Positions 8,877 through 17,436 of a stretch of DNA of 64,000 nt are shown here, piece after piece. The notes under the pieces were generated by a model. The model had not been told where the DNA came from. It saw only the letters and a program-made list of their open reading frames with translations, and made no database searches. Where the stretch lies: NCBI RefSeq assembly GCF_000014885.1, contig NC_011566.1, positions 1,736,001 through 1,800,000 of the forward strand, read 5' to 3'. The DNA is from Shewanella piezotolerans WP3 (GTDB lineage Bacteria; Pseudomonadota; Gammaproteobacteria; Enterobacterales; Shewanellaceae). The stretch's first letter is position 1, and every line of letters starts with the position of its first letter. A program made the position numbers and the translations under genes.

Positions 8877-9680
8877 TTAGCGCTTAAGTGCTTCGCTCAA
8901 TAATGGGCGGAACGACTTAACAAGTGCAGTAGTTGTTTTTGGTGAACCAGCAACGATGTTACCTGATGCTAGGTAACCGTGGTTACCAGTAAAGTCAGTC
9001 ACTGTACCGCCAGCTTCACGAACGATCAAATCACCCGCAGCGATATCCCATGGCTTAAGGCCAATTTCAAAGAAACCATCAACTCGGCCTGCGGCAAGGT
9101 ATGCAAGATCTAGTGCTGCAGAACCTGCTCGACGAAGATCTGCACACTGGGTAAATGTTGATGCAAAAAGCTTCATATAAGTTTCAGTGTGCTGTTTCGC
9201 CTTGAATGGAAATCCAGTAGCAATGATGTTGTTACTTAGATCATTAGAAGACTTAACACGGATACGGAAATCGTTTAGTTTAGCGCCTTTACCACGAACA
9301 GCCGAAAATAGCTCATCACGGATTGGGTCATAAACAACAGCGACTTCTGTTTTGCCTTTAAACTGCATCGCGATAGATACAGCAAAGTGGGGAATACCTC
9401 TTACGAAGTTATTAGTGCCATCCAGTGGGTCAATGATCCAGACGTAATCTTTGCTAGCGCCTTTATTCTCACCAGTCTCTTCACCAATGATAGTGTGGTC
9501 AGGGTAAGCTTTACGGATCTGATAGGTAATTGCAGCTTCTGCTTCTTTATCTACGTTAGTTACGAAGTCATTCGTCCCTTTTGAAGTGACTTCAATACGG
9601 TCTAATTCTGCATAAGCACGTATAATCGTTTGGCCGGCAGCGCGAGCGGCGCGCACAGCAATAGTATGCATTGGAAGCAT
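8877..9680 (-). CDS. suhB: Inositol-1-monophosphatase SuhB
   Basis: A 267-residue protein, the same length as E. coli SuhB. The metal-binding residues of the inositol monophosphatase fold are present: Glu67 in GEETGENKG, Asp84 and Asp87 in WIIDPLDGTNN, and the late WDIAAGDLIVREAGG motif. Besides the phosphatase reaction, SuhB in E. coli joins the rRNA antitermination complex. The start at MLPMHTIAVRAAR aligns with the known N-terminus. It is divergent from trmJ across 160 bases, as in other gammaproteobacteria. Confidence 0.96.
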   Translation of the reverse strand: MLPMHTIAVRAARAAGQTIIRAYAELDRIEVTSKGTNDFVTNVDKEAEAAITYQIRKAYPDHTIIGEETGENKGASKDYVWIIDPLDGTNNFVRGIPHFAVSIAMQFKGKTEVAVVYDPIRDELFSAVRGKGAKLNDFRIRVKSSNDLSNNIIATGFPFKAKQHTETYMKLFASTFTQCADLRRAGSAALDLAYLAAGRVDGFFEIGLKPWDIAAGDLIVREAGGTVTDFTGNHGYLASGNIVAGSPKTTTALVKSFRPLLSEALKR

Positions 9681-9840
9681 TGCAAATCCCCTGGATGTAA
9701 AAGAACGGATATATAAATTATCGGAGCCGAATTATACGCGATTTTTCGGTTATATCAAATGCTGATTTTTGTGTACGTAAAAATAGCTGCTGTGTGGTAA
9801 CATATTTTCAAGTGTTCTCTCATATAAATTAAGTAATTTC

Positions 9841-10605
9841 ATGCTCAGCAATATTCGCGTCGTTCTTGTCGGTACATCCCACCCAGGCAATATAGGTTCC
9901 ACTGCCCGTGCAATGAAAACCATGGGGTTGTCCTCTTTATACTTAGCAGAACCAAAGGTGGCACCAGATGGCCACTCTGTGGCATTAGCTGCTGGGGCTT
10001 CAGATATTTTAAAACATGCAGTTACCGTTGATTCTGTTGAAGAAGCCATCGCAGACTGTAGTTTAGTTATTGCCACTAGTGCACGCAGTCGCACACTGGA
10101 TTGGCCAATGTTAGAACCGCGAGAGGCTGGTGAAAAACTGGTTGAGTCAGCGCTGACAGGGCCTGTCGCAATCGTGTTTGGGCGTGAGAATAATGGTTTA
10201 ACTAACGAAGAGCTGCAGCGCTGTGACTACCATGTCGCTATCCCTGCGAATCCTGAATACACCTCGCTCAACTTAGCGCAAGCAGTTCAGATTATCTGTT
10301 ATGAAGCGCGTGTTGCTCATCTTGCCCAAGTGCAAAAAGAGTTTGAAAGTAATAAGCTTGAAGGGTTTGTTGAGCCAGATAATGAATATCCGTTTTCAAA
10401 AGAGCGTGAAAATTTCTTCGAGCATATGGAGAATACACTGCTTTCGACCAATTTTATTGTTAAACAGCACCCTGGTCAGGTTATGACTAAGTTACGCCGA
10501 CTGTTTAGCCGTGCACGAATTGAGCGTCAAGAGATGAATATCTTGCGCGGAATTCTGACTTCGGTAGATAAGATTGTTGCTAAAAAAGACACTAACGATA
10601 AGTAA
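9841..10605 (+). CDS. trmJ: tRNA (cytidine/uridine-32-2'-O)-methyltransferase TrmJ
   Basis: A 254-residue SPOUT methyltransferase that methylates ribose at position 32 of tRNAs. The N-terminal motif is LVGTSHPGNIGSTARAMKTM. The SAM-binding knot elements IVFGRENNGLTNEEL and VAIPANPEYTSLNLAQAVQI follow at about residues 110-155. The C-terminal 80 residues form the usual helical extension. It precedes cysE by 15 bases, and iscR lies beyond, matching the suhB-trmJ-isc neighbourhood seen in E. coli. Confidence 0.95.
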   Translation: MLSNIRVVLVGTSHPGNIGSTARAMKTMGLSSLYLAEPKVAPDGHSVALAAGASDILKHAVTVDSVEEAIADCSLVIATSARSRTLDWPMLEPREAGEKLVESALTGPVAIVFGRENNGLTNEELQRCDYHVAIPANPEYTSLNLAQAVQIICYEARVAHLAQVQKEFESNKLEGFVEPDNEYPFSKERENFFEHMENTLLSTNFIVKQHPGQVMTKLRRLFSRARIERQEMNILRGILTSVDKIVAKKDTNDK

Positions 10606-10620
10606 AGGGAAGTAGCTAGC

Positions 10621-11442
10621 ATGGGTGTTATCGCGAGACTTAAAGATGATATAGCGTCTATTTATCACAGAGACCCTGCCGCGAATGGGACAATTGAAAT
10701 ACTGTTCAATTACCCAGGGATGCAAGCAATATGGATCCACAGGATCAGTAACAAGCTTTGGGTTCGTAAGTGGCGCTTGTTATCGCGATGTTTATCAACA
10801 TTTTCTCGCTGGTTAACCGGTGTTGAAATTCATCCTGGTGCCACCATTGGCGACCGCTTCTTTATTGACCATGGCATGGGGGTGGTGATAGGTGAAACGG
10901 CCGAAATTGGTAATGACTGTACGCTTTATCACGGGGTTACACTCGGTGGTACCACATGGCAGTCTGGTAAACGTCACCCTACGTTAGGCAATAATGTTGT
11001 TATTGGCGCCGGTGCGAAGATACTTGGCCCGATTACTATGCATGACGGTGCTCGTGTTGGTTCTAACTCGGTAGTCGTGAAAGACGTCCCCATTGATACT
11101 ACTGTTGTTGGTATTCCAGGCCGCGCAGTTGCCAGTCCTTCGGAGCAAACTAAAGAGCAAACAGACCGACGCACGGAGATGGCAAAAAAGTATGGTTTTG
11201 ATGCTTATGCCGTTGCACCAGACAATCCAGATCCAGTCGCTAACGCGATCGGCCAAATGTTAGATCACATGCACTTGATGGATTCGAAAGTGCAAGAAGT
11301 TTGTCAGGCTGTTCAAACTTTGGGCGGTAGCGTTTGCACAGAAAAGCTCCCCGAGCTAGAAGTCGATGAGTTTAGTGAAGCTGAATTAGCTGCCGCACAG
11401 AAACGTCAGAAGTCATTAGATGAGTTTGATCCCATTATCTAG
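10621..11442 (+). CDS. cysE: Serine O-acetyltransferase (CysE/EpsC type)
   Basis: Makes O-acetylserine from serine and acetyl-CoA for cysteine synthesis. Residues 60-170 form a left-handed beta-helix of hexapeptide repeats with the active-site stretch FIDHGMGVVIGETAEIG and the YHGVTLGGTTW loop. The N-terminal domain is short, as in the EpsC/NifP branch. The protein has an extra tail of about 90 residues after the core (from about 185), ending in an acidic segment, with unknown role. A cysteine-synthesis gene next to the isc operon fits the supply of sulfur for IscS. Confidence 0.92.
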   Translation: MGVIARLKDDIASIYHRDPAANGTIEILFNYPGMQAIWIHRISNKLWVRKWRLLSRCLSTFSRWLTGVEIHPGATIGDRFFIDHGMGVVIGETAEIGNDCTLYHGVTLGGTTWQSGKRHPTLGNNVVIGAGAKILGPITMHDGARVGSNSVVVKDVPIDTTVVGIPGRAVASPSEQTKEQTDRRTEMAKKYGFDAYAVAPDNPDPVANAIGQMLDHMHLMDSKVQEVCQAVQTLGGSVCTEKLPELEVDEFSEAELAAAQKRQKSLDEFDPII

Positions 11443-11497
11443 CTTTATGTGCGCCATTTTTGATAAATGGCATTGAATCTTGCCTAATAAACAGGTT

Positions 11498-11530
11498 AAA
11501 TACCCCAGCAAAATGACGGGGTATTTAATT
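11498..11530 (+). terminator. Probable terminator after cysE
   Basis: A 9-bp stem AAATACCCC / GGGGTATTT with an 11-base loop. The T tract is broken (TTTAATT), so termination may be partial. Confidence 0.55.
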
Positions 11531-11548
11531 CCTGCCATGATCCTTATA

Positions 11549-11573
11549 ATACTTGACCAAACCACTAGGTTAA
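11549..11573 (+). promoter_or_regulatory. Second (upstream) IscR type-1-like operator
   Basis: This 25-base stretch begins ATACTTGACC and follows the type 1 IscR pattern loosely. It abuts the stronger site that starts at 11574, giving a tandem arrangement. Confidence 0.6.
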
Positions 11574-11598
11574 ATACTTGACTAAATTACTCAGGTAT
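11574..11598 (+). promoter_or_regulatory. IscR type-1 operator in the iscR promoter
   Basis: The site begins ATACTTGACT and ends CTCAGGTAT. By my alignment it fits the E. coli type 1 IscR consensus (ATASYYGACT ... CRRSTAT) with one mismatch. A TATGAT hexamer at 11596-11601 overlaps its end and is a candidate -10. This is the classic arrangement by which [2Fe-2S]-IscR represses its own operon. Confidence 0.82.
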
Positions 11599-11638
11599 GA
11601 TGGAATTAGCCTATGCTTTTTTGGGAGACGTAGTAGCA

Positions 11639-12100
11639 ATGAAACTTACATCAAAAGGTCGATATGCAGTCACTGCAATGTTAGATGTTGCAATGCACTC
11701 AACTGATGGCCCAGTGCCACTAGCCGACATTTCAGAGCGCCAAGGGATCTCTCTATCTTACCTAGAACAACTTTTCGCAAAGCTAAGAAAAAATGGACTT
11801 GTATCAAGCGTCAGAGGCCCTGGTGGCGGATATCGTTTGGGAACTGATGCATGTGAAATTTCTGTTGGTATGGTTGTACGAGCCGTTGATGAATCAGTTG
11901 ACGCCACACGCTGCCAAGGGCAGGGGAATTGTCAGAGCGGAACACGATGCCTGACTCATTCTTTATGGGGCGATTTGAGTTCACAGATTTCTGATTTTTT
12001 AAATGGCATTTCGCTTGCCGGATTAATGCGAAAAAGAGATGTGCAATTTATCTCAGTTAAACAAGATAAATTACAGCAGGAACAGAGAATCAGCATTTAA
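11639..12100 (+). CDS. iscR: Iron-sulfur cluster assembly transcription factor IscR
   Basis: A 153-residue Rrf2-family regulator that senses [2Fe-2S] supply. The N-terminal winged helix starts MKLTSKGRYAVTAMLDVA. The cluster ligands Cys92, Cys98, Cys104 and His107 are all present (CQGQGNC ... RCLTH). The frame is open from an earlier ATG at 11597, but that codon lies inside the operator; the ATG at 11639, with GGGAG upstream, gives the normal N-terminus. First gene of the isc operon. Confidence 0.96.
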   Translation: MKLTSKGRYAVTAMLDVAMHSTDGPVPLADISERQGISLSYLEQLFAKLRKNGLVSSVRGPGGGYRLGTDACEISVGMVVRAVDESVDATRCQGQGNCQSGTRCLTHSLWGDLSSQISDFLNGISLAGLMRKRDVQFISVKQDKLQQEQRISI

Positions 12101-12184
12101 GCGTCTCTGTTATTTAATATAAAAATAATTTTTTGTACGTTGTAAGTGGTAGCACTATAGCTGCCACAAAGTACGGAGTGTGTG

Positions 12185-13399
12185 ATGAAGCTACCTATCT
12201 ATCTAGATTATGCTGCAACAACGCCAGTTGATCCTCGTGTTGCAGAAAAAATGATGCAGTGTATGACAATGGACGGCATTTTTGGTAATCCAGCGTCTCG
12301 TTCTCACCGATACGGCTGGCAAGCTGAAGAAGCTGTTGATATTGCTCGTAACCAGATTGCAGAACTTATCAATGCCGATCCACGTGAAATCGTTTTCACC
12401 TCTGGTGCAACTGAATCTGACAACCTCGCGATTAAAGGTGTTGCTCACTTCTACCAGAAGAAGGGTAAACACATTATCACTAGTAAGACTGAACATAAGG
12501 CTGTTTTAGACACCTGTCGTCAGTTAGAGCGTGAAGGTTATGAAGTGACTTATCTTCAGCCTGAAGCTAACGGCCTTATTCCGGTTGCAATGATTGAAGC
12601 TGCCATGCGTGAAGATACTTTGCTTGTTAGTATTATGCAGGTTAACAACGAAATTGGTGTTATCCAAGATATCGATGCCATTGGTGAGCTTTGTCGTTCG
12701 CGTAAAATCGTCTTCCATGTCGACGCTGCTCAAAGTGCTGGCAAAATGCCAATTGATGTGCAAAAGACAAAAGTTGATTTGATGTCTATTTCTGCTCACA
12801 AAATGTATGGCCCAAAAGGTATCGGCGCGTTATATGTCAGTCGTAAGCCTCGTATTCGTCTAGAAGCCGCAATGCACGGTGGTGGCCATGAACGCGGTAT
12901 GCGCAGTGGTACTTTGGCTACTCATCAGATTGTTGGCTTTGGCGAAGCAGCAGCGATTGCCAAAACCGATATGGATTCTGATAACGAGCGTATCCGCCGC
13001 CTGCGTGACAAGCTGTGGAATGGCATCAACCACATTGAAGAGACTTATATTAACGGTGATATGGAGCAAAGACATTGCGGTAGTTTGAATGTCAGCTTTA
13101 ATTTCGTTGAAGGTGAATCCTTGATGATGGCACTTAAAGATTTAGCGGTTTCATCGGGTTCAGCCTGTACTTCAGCAAGTCTTGAGCCTAGCTATGTTCT
13201 TCGTGCTCTTGGCTTAAATGATGAGATGGCACATAGCTCAATTCGATTCTCAATTGGTCGCTTTACGACTGATGAAGAGATCGAACATGCAATAGAAACA
13301 ATTACAGAATCTATTGGTAACTTAAGGGAAATGTCACCGCTTTGGGAAATGTTCAAAGACGGTATTGATCTGGACTCAGTCCAGTGGGCACATCACTAA
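12185..13399 (+). CDS. iscS: Cysteine desulfurase IscS
   Basis: PLP enzyme that converts cysteine to alanine and passes persulfide sulfur to IscU and other acceptors. The 404 residues equal the E. coli length. It starts MKLPIYLDYAATTP; the PLP lysine lies in SISAHKMYGPKG and the catalytic cysteine in SSGSACTSASLEP. The ATG at 12185 has GGAG six bases upstream, better than the in-frame GTG just before it. It lies 84 bases after iscR and 40 before iscU. Confidence 0.98.
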   Translation: MKLPIYLDYAATTPVDPRVAEKMMQCMTMDGIFGNPASRSHRYGWQAEEAVDIARNQIAELINADPREIVFTSGATESDNLAIKGVAHFYQKKGKHIITSKTEHKAVLDTCRQLEREGYEVTYLQPEANGLIPVAMIEAAMREDTLLVSIMQVNNEIGVIQDIDAIGELCRSRKIVFHVDAAQSAGKMPIDVQKTKVDLMSISAHKMYGPKGIGALYVSRKPRIRLEAAMHGGGHERGMRSGTLATHQIVGFGEAAAIAKTDMDSDNERIRRLRDKLWNGINHIEETYINGDMEQRHCGSLNVSFNFVEGESLMMALKDLAVSSGSACTSASLEPSYVLRALGLNDEMAHSSIRFSIGRFTTDEEIEHAIETITESIGNLREMSPLWEMFKDGIDLDSVQWAHH

Positions 13400-13439
13400 C
13401 CTTAACGACATTAACGAATAGATAAATTGGAGTAGTATC

Positions 13440-13823
13440 ATGGCTTATAGCGAAAAAGTAATTGATCATTATGAGAACCCACGTAACGTAGGTTCATTTG
13501 ATAAAAACGATTCTTCAGTGGTCACTGGAATGGTGGGCGCACCAGCTTGTGGTGACGTTATGAAACTGCAGTTGCGTATTGATGATAATGGTATTATCGA
13601 AGATGCTAAATTTAAGACATATGGCTGCGGTAGTGCGATTGCATCTAGCTCATTAGTGACTGAATGGGTTAAGGGCAAAACTGTAGAAGAAGCCGGTGCA
13701 ATTAAAAACACCGATATAGCTGAAGAGCTGGCACTTCCACCAGTTAAAATTCACTGTTCGATTTTGGCTGAAGATGCCATTAAAGCTGCTCTGGATGAGT
13801 ATAAAACAAAGCAATCGAAGTAA
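13440..13823 (+). CDS. iscU: Iron-sulfur cluster scaffold IscU
   Basis: A 127-residue scaffold on which [2Fe-2S] clusters are built. The three ligands Cys37 (GAPACGD), Cys63 (TYGCGSAIASSS) and Cys106 (KIHCSILAEDA) are intact, as is the LPPVK motif (residues 99-103) that the HscA chaperone recognises. A GGAGTAGTATC leader precedes the ATG. It lies between iscS and iscA in the operon. Confidence 0.98.
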   Translation: MAYSEKVIDHYENPRNVGSFDKNDSSVVTGMVGAPACGDVMKLQLRIDDNGIIEDAKFKTYGCGSAIASSSLVTEWVKGKTVEEAGAIKNTDIAEELALPPVKIHCSILAEDAIKAALDEYKTKQSK

Positions 13824-13837
13824 AACCTGGAGTTAAG

Positions 13838-14161
13838 ATGGCAATTAGTATCACTCCCGCTGCGGCAGAACGAGTTAAAAGCTTTTTAGAGAGTCGCGGC
13901 AAAGGTCTAGGTCTGCGTTTAGGACTAAGAACATCAGGTTGCTCAGGTATGGCATACGTACTTGAGTTTGTTGATGACTTGAATGACGACGATGAACTTT
14001 ATGATATTGATGGTGTAAAGATCATTATCGATGCGAAAAGCTTTATCTATCTTCAAGGGATTGAGTTGGACTTCGTTAAAGAAGGCCTTAACGAAGGTTT
14101 CCAATTTAATAACCCTAATGCGAAAGGTGAATGTGGTTGCGGTGAAAGTTTTACCGTATAA
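13838..14161 (+). CDS. iscA: Iron-sulfur cluster assembly protein IscA
   Basis: A 107-residue A-type carrier. The conserved cysteines Cys35 (RTSGCSGMAY), Cys99 and Cys101 (GECGCGESF) that hold iron or a cluster are present. The gene starts 15 bases after iscU, with CTGGAG upstream, and ends 18 bases before hscB. Confidence 0.98.
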   Translation: MAISITPAAAERVKSFLESRGKGLGLRLGLRTSGCSGMAYVLEFVDDLNDDDELYDIDGVKIIIDAKSFIYLQGIELDFVKEGLNEGFQFNNPNAKGECGCGESFTV

Positions 14162-14178
14162 ACTTTTAAAGTTAAACT

Positions 14179-14703
14179 ATGAATTATTTTGAGCTGTTTA
14201 GTTTATCTCCTTCCTATGATGTCGACACCGCCATTCTTGCAGAGCGCTACCGCGATCTGCAAAGGGCGGTTCATCCCGACAAATTTGCTAACGCTAGCGA
14301 ACAAGATAAACGTTTATCTGTACAACGTACCGCGCAGATCAATGATGCCTTTCAAACATTGAAAAACCCGATTCAACGCGCAGAACACATACTCGCCCTA
14401 AAGGGGCTAGAGTTAAGTCATGAGTCGACTACGCTTAAAGACACGACATTTTTGATGCAACAGATGGAGTGGCGAGAATCGCTTGAAGAAATTAGTGATA
14501 GCGATGATCCAGATGCAGAAATACAAGCACTTTATGACTCATTTGACACGTTTGCAAAGCAGATCACAGCTGTACTAAAAGTGCAGTTGGCAAGTGATTT
14601 AGCATCTGAACATTTGCAGGCTGCTGACCAAATTCGTAAACTTAAGTTTATGGCAAAATTACAAGACGAGTTAGCTAGAGTTGAAGATGCTCTCTTAGGT
14701 TAA
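14179..14703 (+). CDS. hscB: Co-chaperone HscB
   Basis: A 174-residue J-type co-chaperone that delivers IscU to HscA and stimulates its ATPase. The N-terminal J domain has the HPD triad at residues 32-34 (AVHPDKFANAS), and the C-terminal helical domain binds IscU. It is followed not directly by hscA but by a terminator-like hairpin in the 72-base gap. Confidence 0.97.
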   Translation: MNYFELFSLSPSYDVDTAILAERYRDLQRAVHPDKFANASEQDKRLSVQRTAQINDAFQTLKNPIQRAEHILALKGLELSHESTTLKDTTFLMQQMEWRESLEEISDSDDPDAEIQALYDSFDTFAKQITAVLKVQLASDLASEHLQAADQIRKLKFMAKLQDELARVEDALLG

Positions 14704-14729
14704 TAGACTCGTTGTTATTTTCTAATTCT

Positions 14730-14762
14730 GTTGGCTCAATATGTTTGAGCCAACATTTTTTT
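14730..14762 (+). terminator. Terminator-like hairpin inside the isc operon (hscB/hscA gap)
   Basis: A perfect 10-bp stem, GTTGGCTCAA / TTGAGCCAAC, with a five-base loop is followed by A and then seven T residues. It has all features of an intrinsic terminator yet sits between two genes that normally share a transcript, so it may set a lower level for hscA-fdx. Confidence 0.8.
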
Positions 14763-14775
14763 AAGTTGGATATAT

Positions 14776-16638
14776 ATGGCACTTTTGCAGATAGCAGAGC
14801 CTGGACTGACCGCAGCTCCTCATCAACACCGCTTAGCGGTGGGTATCGATTTAGGCACGACAAACTCTCTAGTTGCCGCAGTTAGAAGTGGTGTAGCCAA
14901 TACATTGGCTGATGAGAGTGCGCAGCATTCGTTACCTTCAGTTGTTCGCTATACCCAAGACTCAGTATTTGTTGGGCGTGAAGCTGAAGCTTTTTCTGCG
15001 CAGGATCCACAAAATACTATCATTTCAGTAAAACGATTCATGGGTCGTAGCCTTGATGATATTCAATCAGGTAGCCAAACATTCCCATACATCTTTGAAG
15101 CCAGTGATAATGGTTTACCCATTTTTATTACACCTCAGGGTAAAGTTAACCCGATACAAGTCTCTGCTGATATTCTAAAACCGCTAGTTGAGCGTGCTGA
15201 ATCTACATTAGGTGGCACGCTAGAAGGGGTGGTTATTACTGTGCCTGCGTATTTTGATGATGCACAACGCCAGGGTACTAAGGAGGCAGCAGCGCTTGTT
15301 GGTGTTAAAGTGCTAAGGCTACTCAATGAGCCAACTGCAGCGGCAATTGCCTACGGACTCGATTCAGGTCAGGAAGGGGTCATAGCTGTTTATGATCTCG
15401 GCGGCGGTACATTTGATATTTCAATTCTTCGATTGAATAAAGGCGTGTTTGAAGTGCTGGCTACAGGCGGCGATAGTGCGCTTGGCGGTGATGATTTCGA
15501 TCATATGTTACAAGCACATTTCCAACAGCAGTGGTCATTAGATGAGGTTAGTGCAGGTTTAAGCCGCATGCTACTTATCGAAGCTCGTAAGGTCAAAGAA
15601 GCATTAACTGACAGTGACAACACTACAGCAAATGTAACCGATGATAACGGTAATGTACTATCCCTGAACGTTTCTCGTGCGACGTTTGATGAGATGATTA
15701 GCAAGTTAGTCAAAAAGACCGTTTCTAGTTGTCGTCGTGCGCTTAGAGATGCAGGTGTTAGTACTGATGAAGTTATCGAGACTGTGATGGTTGGTGGCTC
15801 GACTCGCGTCCCTTTAGTGCGGGGAGAGGTGGCTAATTTCTTTGGTAAAACACCGTTGACATCAATTGATCCCGATAGAGTCGTTGCAATCGGTGCCGCA
15901 ATTCAAGCTGATATTTTGGTCGGTAATAAGCCTGATTCAGACCTATTACTTCTGGATGTGATCCCACTGTCTTTAGGCATTGAGACCATGGGCGGACTGG
16001 TGGAAAAAGTGGTTGCTCGTAATACCACTATCCCGGTTGCTCGTGCGCAAGAGTTTACCACCTTCAAAGATGGTCAAACTGCAATGGCATTCCATGTGGT
16101 ACAAGGCGAACGAGAGCTCGTTGCAGATTGTCGTTCACTTGCGAGATTCACGCTTAATGGGATCCCTCCGCTAGCGGCTGGTGCAGCCCATATACGAGTG
16201 ACTTTCCAAGTTGATGCCGATGGTCTGTTAAGCGTGACAGCTATGGAAAAATCAACTGGCGTGAAAACAACCATTCAGGTGAAACCATCGTTTGGTTTAT
16301 CAGATGCAGAAATTGGTAGCATGCTTAAGGATTCAATGGCTAATGCAAAAGAAGACATCTCTCGCCGCATGCTAGCCGAGAAACAAGTTGAAGCTGCAAG
16401 GGTATTAGAGTCGTTGAGTGCCGCGTTAAATAAAGATGGTCAATTGTTAGCTGCTAACGAATTAAGTGCTATTCAGGGCGCTATGGCGTTGCTTGCACAG
16501 CTTGCAGAAGAAAAAGACACCGATGCTATCGAAGATGCAATCGAAGCATTAGATACCGCGACGCAGGACTTTGCTGCTAAGCGTATGGATAATTCAATCA
16601 AGCTGGCGCTTAAAGGCCAGTCTGTTGACAATATATAG
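14776..16638 (+). CDS. hscA: Hsp70-class chaperone HscA
   Basis: A 620-residue specialised Hsp70 that helps release the cluster from IscU. The nucleotide-binding domain begins VGIDLGTTNSLVAAV and has AVYDLGGGTFDISIL and VMVGGSTRVPLV. The substrate-binding domain follows from about residue 390. The Shine-Dalgarno is weak (TTGGA). The gene lies 13 bases beyond the hairpin described separately and 8 bases before fdx. Confidence 0.97.
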   Translation: MALLQIAEPGLTAAPHQHRLAVGIDLGTTNSLVAAVRSGVANTLADESAQHSLPSVVRYTQDSVFVGREAEAFSAQDPQNTIISVKRFMGRSLDDIQSGSQTFPYIFEASDNGLPIFITPQGKVNPIQVSADILKPLVERAESTLGGTLEGVVITVPAYFDDAQRQGTKEAAALVGVKVLRLLNEPTAAAIAYGLDSGQEGVIAVYDLGGGTFDISILRLNKGVFEVLATGGDSALGGDDFDHMLQAHFQQQWSLDEVSAGLSRMLLIEARKVKEALTDSDNTTANVTDDNGNVLSLNVSRATFDEMISKLVKKTVSSCRRALRDAGVSTDEVIETVMVGGSTRVPLVRGEVANFFGKTPLTSIDPDRVVAIGAAIQADILVGNKPDSDLLLLDVIPLSLGIETMGGLVEKVVARNTTIPVARAQEFTTFKDGQTAMAFHVVQGERELVADCRSLARFTLNGIPPLAAGAAHIRVTFQVDADGLLSVTAMEKSTGVKTTIQVKPSFGLSDAEIGSMLKDSMANAKEDISRRMLAEKQVEAARVLESLSAALNKDGQLLAANELSAIQGAMALLAQLAEEKDTDAIEDAIEALDTATQDFAAKRMDNSIKLALKGQSVDNI

Positions 16639-16646
16639 GTTGTAAT

Positions 16647-16985
16647 ATGCCACAAATAGTTTTTTTACCTCATGAAGATTTATGTCCTGATGGAGCCGTT
16701 GTAGAAGCGACTGAAGGCGAAACAGTATTAGACGTAGCGCTACGTAACGGGATCTTAATTGAGCATGCATGTGAAAAGTCTTGCGCGTGTACCACGTGTC
16801 ATTGCATCGTGCGTGAAGGGTTCGACGATTTAGAAGAGAGTGATGAACTCGAAGATGACATGCTTGATAAAGCGTGGGGGCTCGAGCCTGAGAGCCGCTT
16901 GTCTTGCCAAGCAAAAGTTCCTGAAAGTGATTTGGTGGTCGAAATACCAAAGTACACCATTAACATGGTAAGTGAAGGCCACTAG
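16647..16985 (+). CDS. fdx: [2Fe-2S] ferredoxin of the isc operon
   Basis: A 112-residue adrenodoxin-type ferredoxin that supplies electrons for cluster assembly. The ligands Cys42, Cys48, Cys51 and Cys87 are visible in HACEKSCACTTCHC and LSCQAKV. It starts 8 bases after hscA and is followed by a strong terminator, which separates it from iscX. Confidence 0.97.
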   Translation: MPQIVFLPHEDLCPDGAVVEATEGETVLDVALRNGILIEHACEKSCACTTCHCIVREGFDDLEESDELEDDMLDKAWGLEPESRLSCQAKVPESDLVVEIPKYTINMVSEGH

Positions 16986-17000
16986 GCGTTCATTACAAAT

Positions 17001-17034
17001 AAAAAACCAGTAGTGAAGCTACTGGTTTTTTTTT
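17001..17034 (+). terminator. Rho-independent terminator after fdx
   Basis: AAAAAACCAGTAG pairs with CTACTGGTTTTTT around a five-base loop, ending in nine T residues. It ends the main isc transcript before the MITE and iscX. Confidence 0.88.
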
Positions 17035-17077
17035 GCAGGATTTTCGATAATTCTACTGAAGCAATCTTGCCGGTATT

Positions 17078-17390
17078 ATACCAATCAGTATAAAGATTTG
17101 ATCGCTCAGCGAGAGTTTAGCGGCTTTGAGGTAAGGTCATTAAATGCTCCTGCATTAATGACATTCACCACATCCATGTGGTTAGCAATGAATGAAGAGC
17201 ATAGTTATTCTACGTTCAAGTTCATTAACGCAGCATCAAAGCCGCTAAAACTCGCCTGTAGGAGTGTTTTTGGCTTGCTACTTCTGCGTTGAATAAACTC
17301 ATAAGGGAACAACCATTATGTCATTTATCCGCCTTGAATTAGCGTGCCAAGAACGCTCTGAGTAGATCAACTTCTTATACTGATTGGTAT
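17078..17390. mobile_element. MITE-like element, 313 bp, ends ATACCAATCAGTATAA
   Basis: Perfect 16-bp terminal inverted repeats ATACCAATCAGTATAA / TTATACTGATTGGTAT enclose a non-coding interior that holds a second, nested inverted repeat (GTTTAGCGGCTTTGA near 17114 and its partner TCAAAGCCGCTAAAAC near 17239). It lies between fdx and iscX, which are adjacent in E. coli. A shorter relative lies at 48945-49163 in the opposite orientation. Confidence 0.8.
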
Positions 17391-17436
17391 TAAATTTGGT
17401 TTATACTCAATTTATGTTGATTTGATGGGGTAGGGC

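Noticed and set aside
17098..17292. 64-codon frame inside the MITE before iscX
   Set aside because: It starts within the terminal repeat and shows no protein-like features; the element is non-coding.
17076..17392. Target-site duplication for the MITE
   Set aside because: The bases next to the two ends do not match well enough to assign a duplication.
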